Positions 63,485 through 64,000 of a stretch of DNA of 64,000 nucleotides are shown piece by piece; the first letter of the stretch is position 1; every line of letters starts with the position of its first letter. The translations under genes were made by a program, and so were the position numbers. Source of the stretch: Sulfuricella denitrificans (GTDB lineage: Bacteria > Pseudomonadota > Gammaproteobacteria > Burkholderiales > Sulfuricellaceae); contig NSJJ01000003.1 in NCBI GenBank assembly GCA_002632355.1, positions 1 to 64,000 of the forward strand, written 5' to 3'. The notes under the pieces are model-generated. The model worked only from the letters and a program-made list of their open reading frames with translations, ran no database searches and was not told the origin of the DNA.

Positions 63485-64000
63485 TCAGACCACGCCTGCA
63501 CGCAGCAGGTCGTGCATGTTGAAGGCGCCAACCAGTCTGCCCGATTCGTCGGCAACCAGCAGCCCATTGATCTTGTGCTGTTCCATGAACTGTACTGCCT
63601 CCGCTGCCAGACGTTCCGGCCGGATGCTGAATGGTTTTTCAGTCATGATTCCGCGAATGGGCGTTGTGCGGATATCCAGTGGCGAGTCGAGGTGGCGGCG
63701 CAGATCGCCGTCGGTGAACAGCCCGAGGATATGGTCGCCTGTATCCACAACCGCAGTCATTCCCAGCCCCTTCCTGGTCATCTCCAGTAGCGCTTCGCTC
63801 AGGCTGGCGTCCGCATGGACTTTGGGCAAATCTTCGCCCTGATGCATCACGTCCTGCACATGCACCAGCAGGCGACGGCCAAGTGCTCCGCCGGGATGCG
63901 AACGGGCGAAATCCTCCTTGCCGAAGCCGCGCGCATCCAGCAGCGCCACCGCCAGCGCATCGCCCAGCGCCAGTGTCGCCGTTGTGCTGGCGGTCGGCGC
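63485..64000 (-). CDS. kdsD: D-arabinose 5-phosphate isomerase, C-terminal part (truncated by window end)
   Basis: The frame stays open to the window edge, so the N-terminal SIS domain is only partly seen. PTASTTATLALGDALAVALL and RSHPGGALGRRLL are the end of the SIS region; two CBS domains follow (MHQGEDLPKVHADASLSEAL; IRPERLAAEAVQFMEQHKIN). The enzyme makes arabinose 5-phosphate for KDO. It lies 15 bases before kdsC. Confidence 0.93.
   Translation of the reverse strand, partial: APTASTTATLALGDALAVALLDARGFGKEDFARSHPGGALGRRLLVHVQDVMHQGEDLPKVHADASLSEALLEMTRKGLGMTAVVDTGDHILGLFTDGDLRRHLDSPLDIRTTPIRGIMTEKPFSIRPERLAAEAVQFMEQHKINGLLVADESGRLVGAFNMHDLLRAGVV

Overview
The window reads as a chromosomal segment of a sulfur-oxidising betaproteobacterium, probably of the Nitrosomonadales (Sulfuricella, Sulfuriferula, Thiobacillus or Gallionella-like relatives). 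This is inference from gene content: a full oxidative-type dsr cluster (dsrABEFHCMKLJOPNR, with dsrL and dsrEFH), the betaproteobacterial rpoN-hpf-ptsN-hprK-rapZ block, birA-coaX, and ispE-tRNA-Gln-prs-rplY-pth. No rRNA operon or CRISPR array is present.

Region 1 (about 0.1-12.8 kb) is an integrated mobile element and its cargo. On the minus strand it carries a P4-type tyrosine integrase, an unknown protein, an AlpA-like regulator and a P4/D5-type primase-helicase with a 9-bp minisatellite in its coding sequence. To its left is a cargo block: a protein made of two fused HU/IHF domains, two lipoproteins ending in nearly identical SHOCT domains, a membrane-anchored glycine-zipper protein ending in an Mrr-type nuclease domain, a third lipoprotein and a small membrane protein. 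The block lies between two diverged non-coding repeats in inverted orientation, each with a hairpin at the end facing the cargo. A DUF3800 protein lies at the far left.

Region 2 (12.8-38.5 kb) is core genome: EVE protein, ftsY, two M16 proteases, rsmD, coaD, ferredoxin, a dynamin-like GTPase, mutM, a gliding-type ABC exporter, a TPR lipoprotein, lolB, ispE, tRNA-Gln(TTG), prs, rplY, pth, rsuA, a stomatin/NfeD pair, apaH, plsC, a PfkB-family kinase, coaX, birA and a rhodanese.

Region 3 (38.5-53.1 kb) is the sulfur-oxidation locus. The plus-strand operon dsrABEFHCMKLJOPNR encodes reverse dissimilatory sulfite reductase (DsrAB), the sulfur relay (DsrEFH, DsrC), the membrane electron-transfer complex (DsrMKJOP), the NAD(P)H oxidoreductase DsrL, and the maturation or accessory proteins DsrN and DsrR. 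Stem-loops occur after dsrB, dsrC, dsrP and dsrR, at the boundaries of functional modules. Divergent from dsrA lie a small unknown protein, a stand-alone Cas6/Cmx6-like RAMP protein and a DsrC paralogue lacking both redox cysteines. A Cas6-like putative endoribonuclease next to an operon divided by hairpins is the most intriguing arrangement in the window.

Region 4 (53.2-64 kb) is core genome again: a small lipoprotein, a cyclic-nucleotide-domain protein, a Lon-N protein, ubiX, envelope proteins, rapZ, hprK, ptsN, hpf, rpoN, lptB, lptA, lptC, kdsC and a truncated kdsD. lptC has no usual start codon in the right place and appears to begin at ATC behind a perfect GGAGG.
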